A stretch of DNA of 34,454 nt from an uncultured Collinsella sp. (GTDB lineage Bacteria; Actinomycetota; Coriobacteriia; Coriobacteriales; Coriobacteriaceae), in NCBI GenBank assembly GCA_900541715.1, contig UQLI01000026.1, positions 1 to 34,454 of the forward strand, in the 5' to 3' direction. The translations under genes were made by a program, and so were the position numbers. Below are positions 33,762-34,454 of this stretch, one piece after another (the first letter of the stretch is position 1; each line of letters opens with the position of its first letter). The notes beneath the pieces were generated by a model. The model had not been told where the DNA came from, did no database searches, and saw only the letters and a list, made by a program, of their open reading frames with translations.

Positions 33762-34421
33762 ATGAAACAGTCTCGCTTTAATGTAATCGATAAAGGGAAT
33801 CAACCTACGCTGGCATATAACTCGTACTCTGGTGCAATCGTTGCGTTGGATGCAGAATACGAGAAGGGGCTTTTTGAGAATGGAGCTAATTGCCCTTCGG
33901 AAATTGTCGATAATTTGACGGACGCGGGGTTGTTGGTTCCCGACGGACTTGACGAGATCGAACATTTAAAAGAGATATCGTTGGCCTGTCGCATGCAATC
34001 AAAATCACTTTCATTTACGATAGCCCCGACATTGAATTGTAACTTCAGATGTCCGTATTGTTATGAGAACGGCAAGCGTTATGGCTCAATGAGCGACCGA
34101 TGCGTCGATCAGGTAATAAAGCATATCAATGGCATGGTTATAGACAATCAGGCGGAAAGTTTGCAGATTGCCTGGTATGGCGGCGAGCCTTTATTGGCGA
34201 TTGAGACTGTGGAGAAGATTACGCGCGGAATCCGAAGTGATGAAATCTTATTTAACGCCAGCATGGTGACCAATGGCTATTTCTTAGATGGGAAAACGGC
34301 GGAGTTGCTTGCAAAAAATGGGGTTACGCACGTTCAGGTAACTGTCGATGGTCCGCCTGAGATACACAATCGAAGAAGATGTCTTCCTTCTGGCGGCGAT
34401 GTTAGCGTCGGAATAATTTAG
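33762..34421 (+). CDS. Radical SAM peptide maturase, truncated reading frame
   Basis: A probable thioether-forming maturase for the two upstream Cys-rich peptides. The 219-residue product has an N-terminal domain (1-85) of the kind found in SPASM maturases (LAYNSYSGAIVALD), the radical SAM cluster motif CNFRCPYC (Cys93, Cys97, Cys100) and AWYGGEPLL (138-146). The DGPPEIHNRR motif (197-206) is typical of this group. Such enzymes normally have about 400-450 residues, with a C-terminal SPASM region carrying more clusters. Here an in-frame TAG stands at 34419-34421, and a second stop follows at 34443-34445, only a few bases before the window ends. It is therefore a truncated gene, a pseudogene or a sequence-end artefact. 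SD GGAG before the ATG at 33762. Confidence 0.8.
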   Translation: MKQSRFNVIDKGNQPTLAYNSYSGAIVALDAEYEKGLFENGANCPSEIVDNLTDAGLLVPDGLDEIEHLKEISLACRMQSKSLSFTIAPTLNCNFRCPYCYENGKRYGSMSDRCVDQVIKHINGMVIDNQAESLQIAWYGGEPLLAIETVEKITRGIRSDEILFNASMVTNGYFLDGKTAELLAKNGVTHVQVTVDGPPEIHNRRRCLPSGGDVSVGII

Positions 34422-34454
34422 CCAAATATAGTCGGCCGAGATTGACCAATCCCG

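Overview
The window looks like a chromosomal segment of a gut actinobacterium of the class Coriobacteriia, most likely Collinsella or a close relative. This is inference from high GC, tight same-strand gene clusters, an anaerobic gene content (2-hydroxyacyl-CoA dehydratase activase, Fe-ADH, oxygen-sensitive radical SAM enzymes) and families of dispersed palindromes; no rRNA or tRNA gene was seen to confirm it.

Layout. 1-325: no gene, two palindromes. 326-2630 (-): a 6-phosphofructokinase with mixed ATP/PPi signature residues and a membrane-anchored Ntn hydrolase. 2792-4360 (+): an M18 aminopeptidase followed directly by a small unknown ORF. 4722-7612 (-): a D-2-hydroxyacid dehydrogenase, a SEC-C methionine aminopeptidase and a COG0731-like radical SAM protein. 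7838-11107 (+): an alpha/beta hydrolase, then a degenerate-GGDEF/REC/HD-GYP regulator with its own HPt protein. 11213-15534 (-): a five-gene operon of polar amino-acid ABC importer plus class-I amidotransferase-fold hydrolase. 15804-17006 (+): an iron alcohol dehydrogenase, facing a divergent DXS (17312-19093, -) across three 80-bp-spaced palindromes. 19321-22788 (+): an HD-domain protein, a CmpB-like membrane protein, AmtB, and a PII protein lacking Tyr51. 22863-24891 (+): a TetR regulator and an MFS exporter with paired ATACATAC operators. 25004-25861 (+): a HAD phosphatase. 26016-26141 (+): a 41-residue membrane peptide resembling a type I toxin. 26417-31917 (+): a TetR regulator and a giant 1592-residue activase.

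The last 2.2 kb (32265-34454) differs clearly from the rest: lower GC and other codon use. It holds a LysR regulator divergent from two tandem short Cys-rich ORFs (56 and 54 residues, 7 and 6 Cys, sharing a leader of the form M-D/E-W/Y-I-Q) and a radical SAM maturase whose reading frame stops after 219 residues close to the window end. This is the best candidate for an undescribed system: a LysR-linked two-precursor Cys-rich RiPP (sactipeptide/ranthipeptide-like) locus. Both precursors are too short for ordinary gene finding and one starts with GTG.

Dispersed palindromes are the second theme: at least four sequence families lie between genes, and one copy falsely lengthens a neighbouring reading frame.
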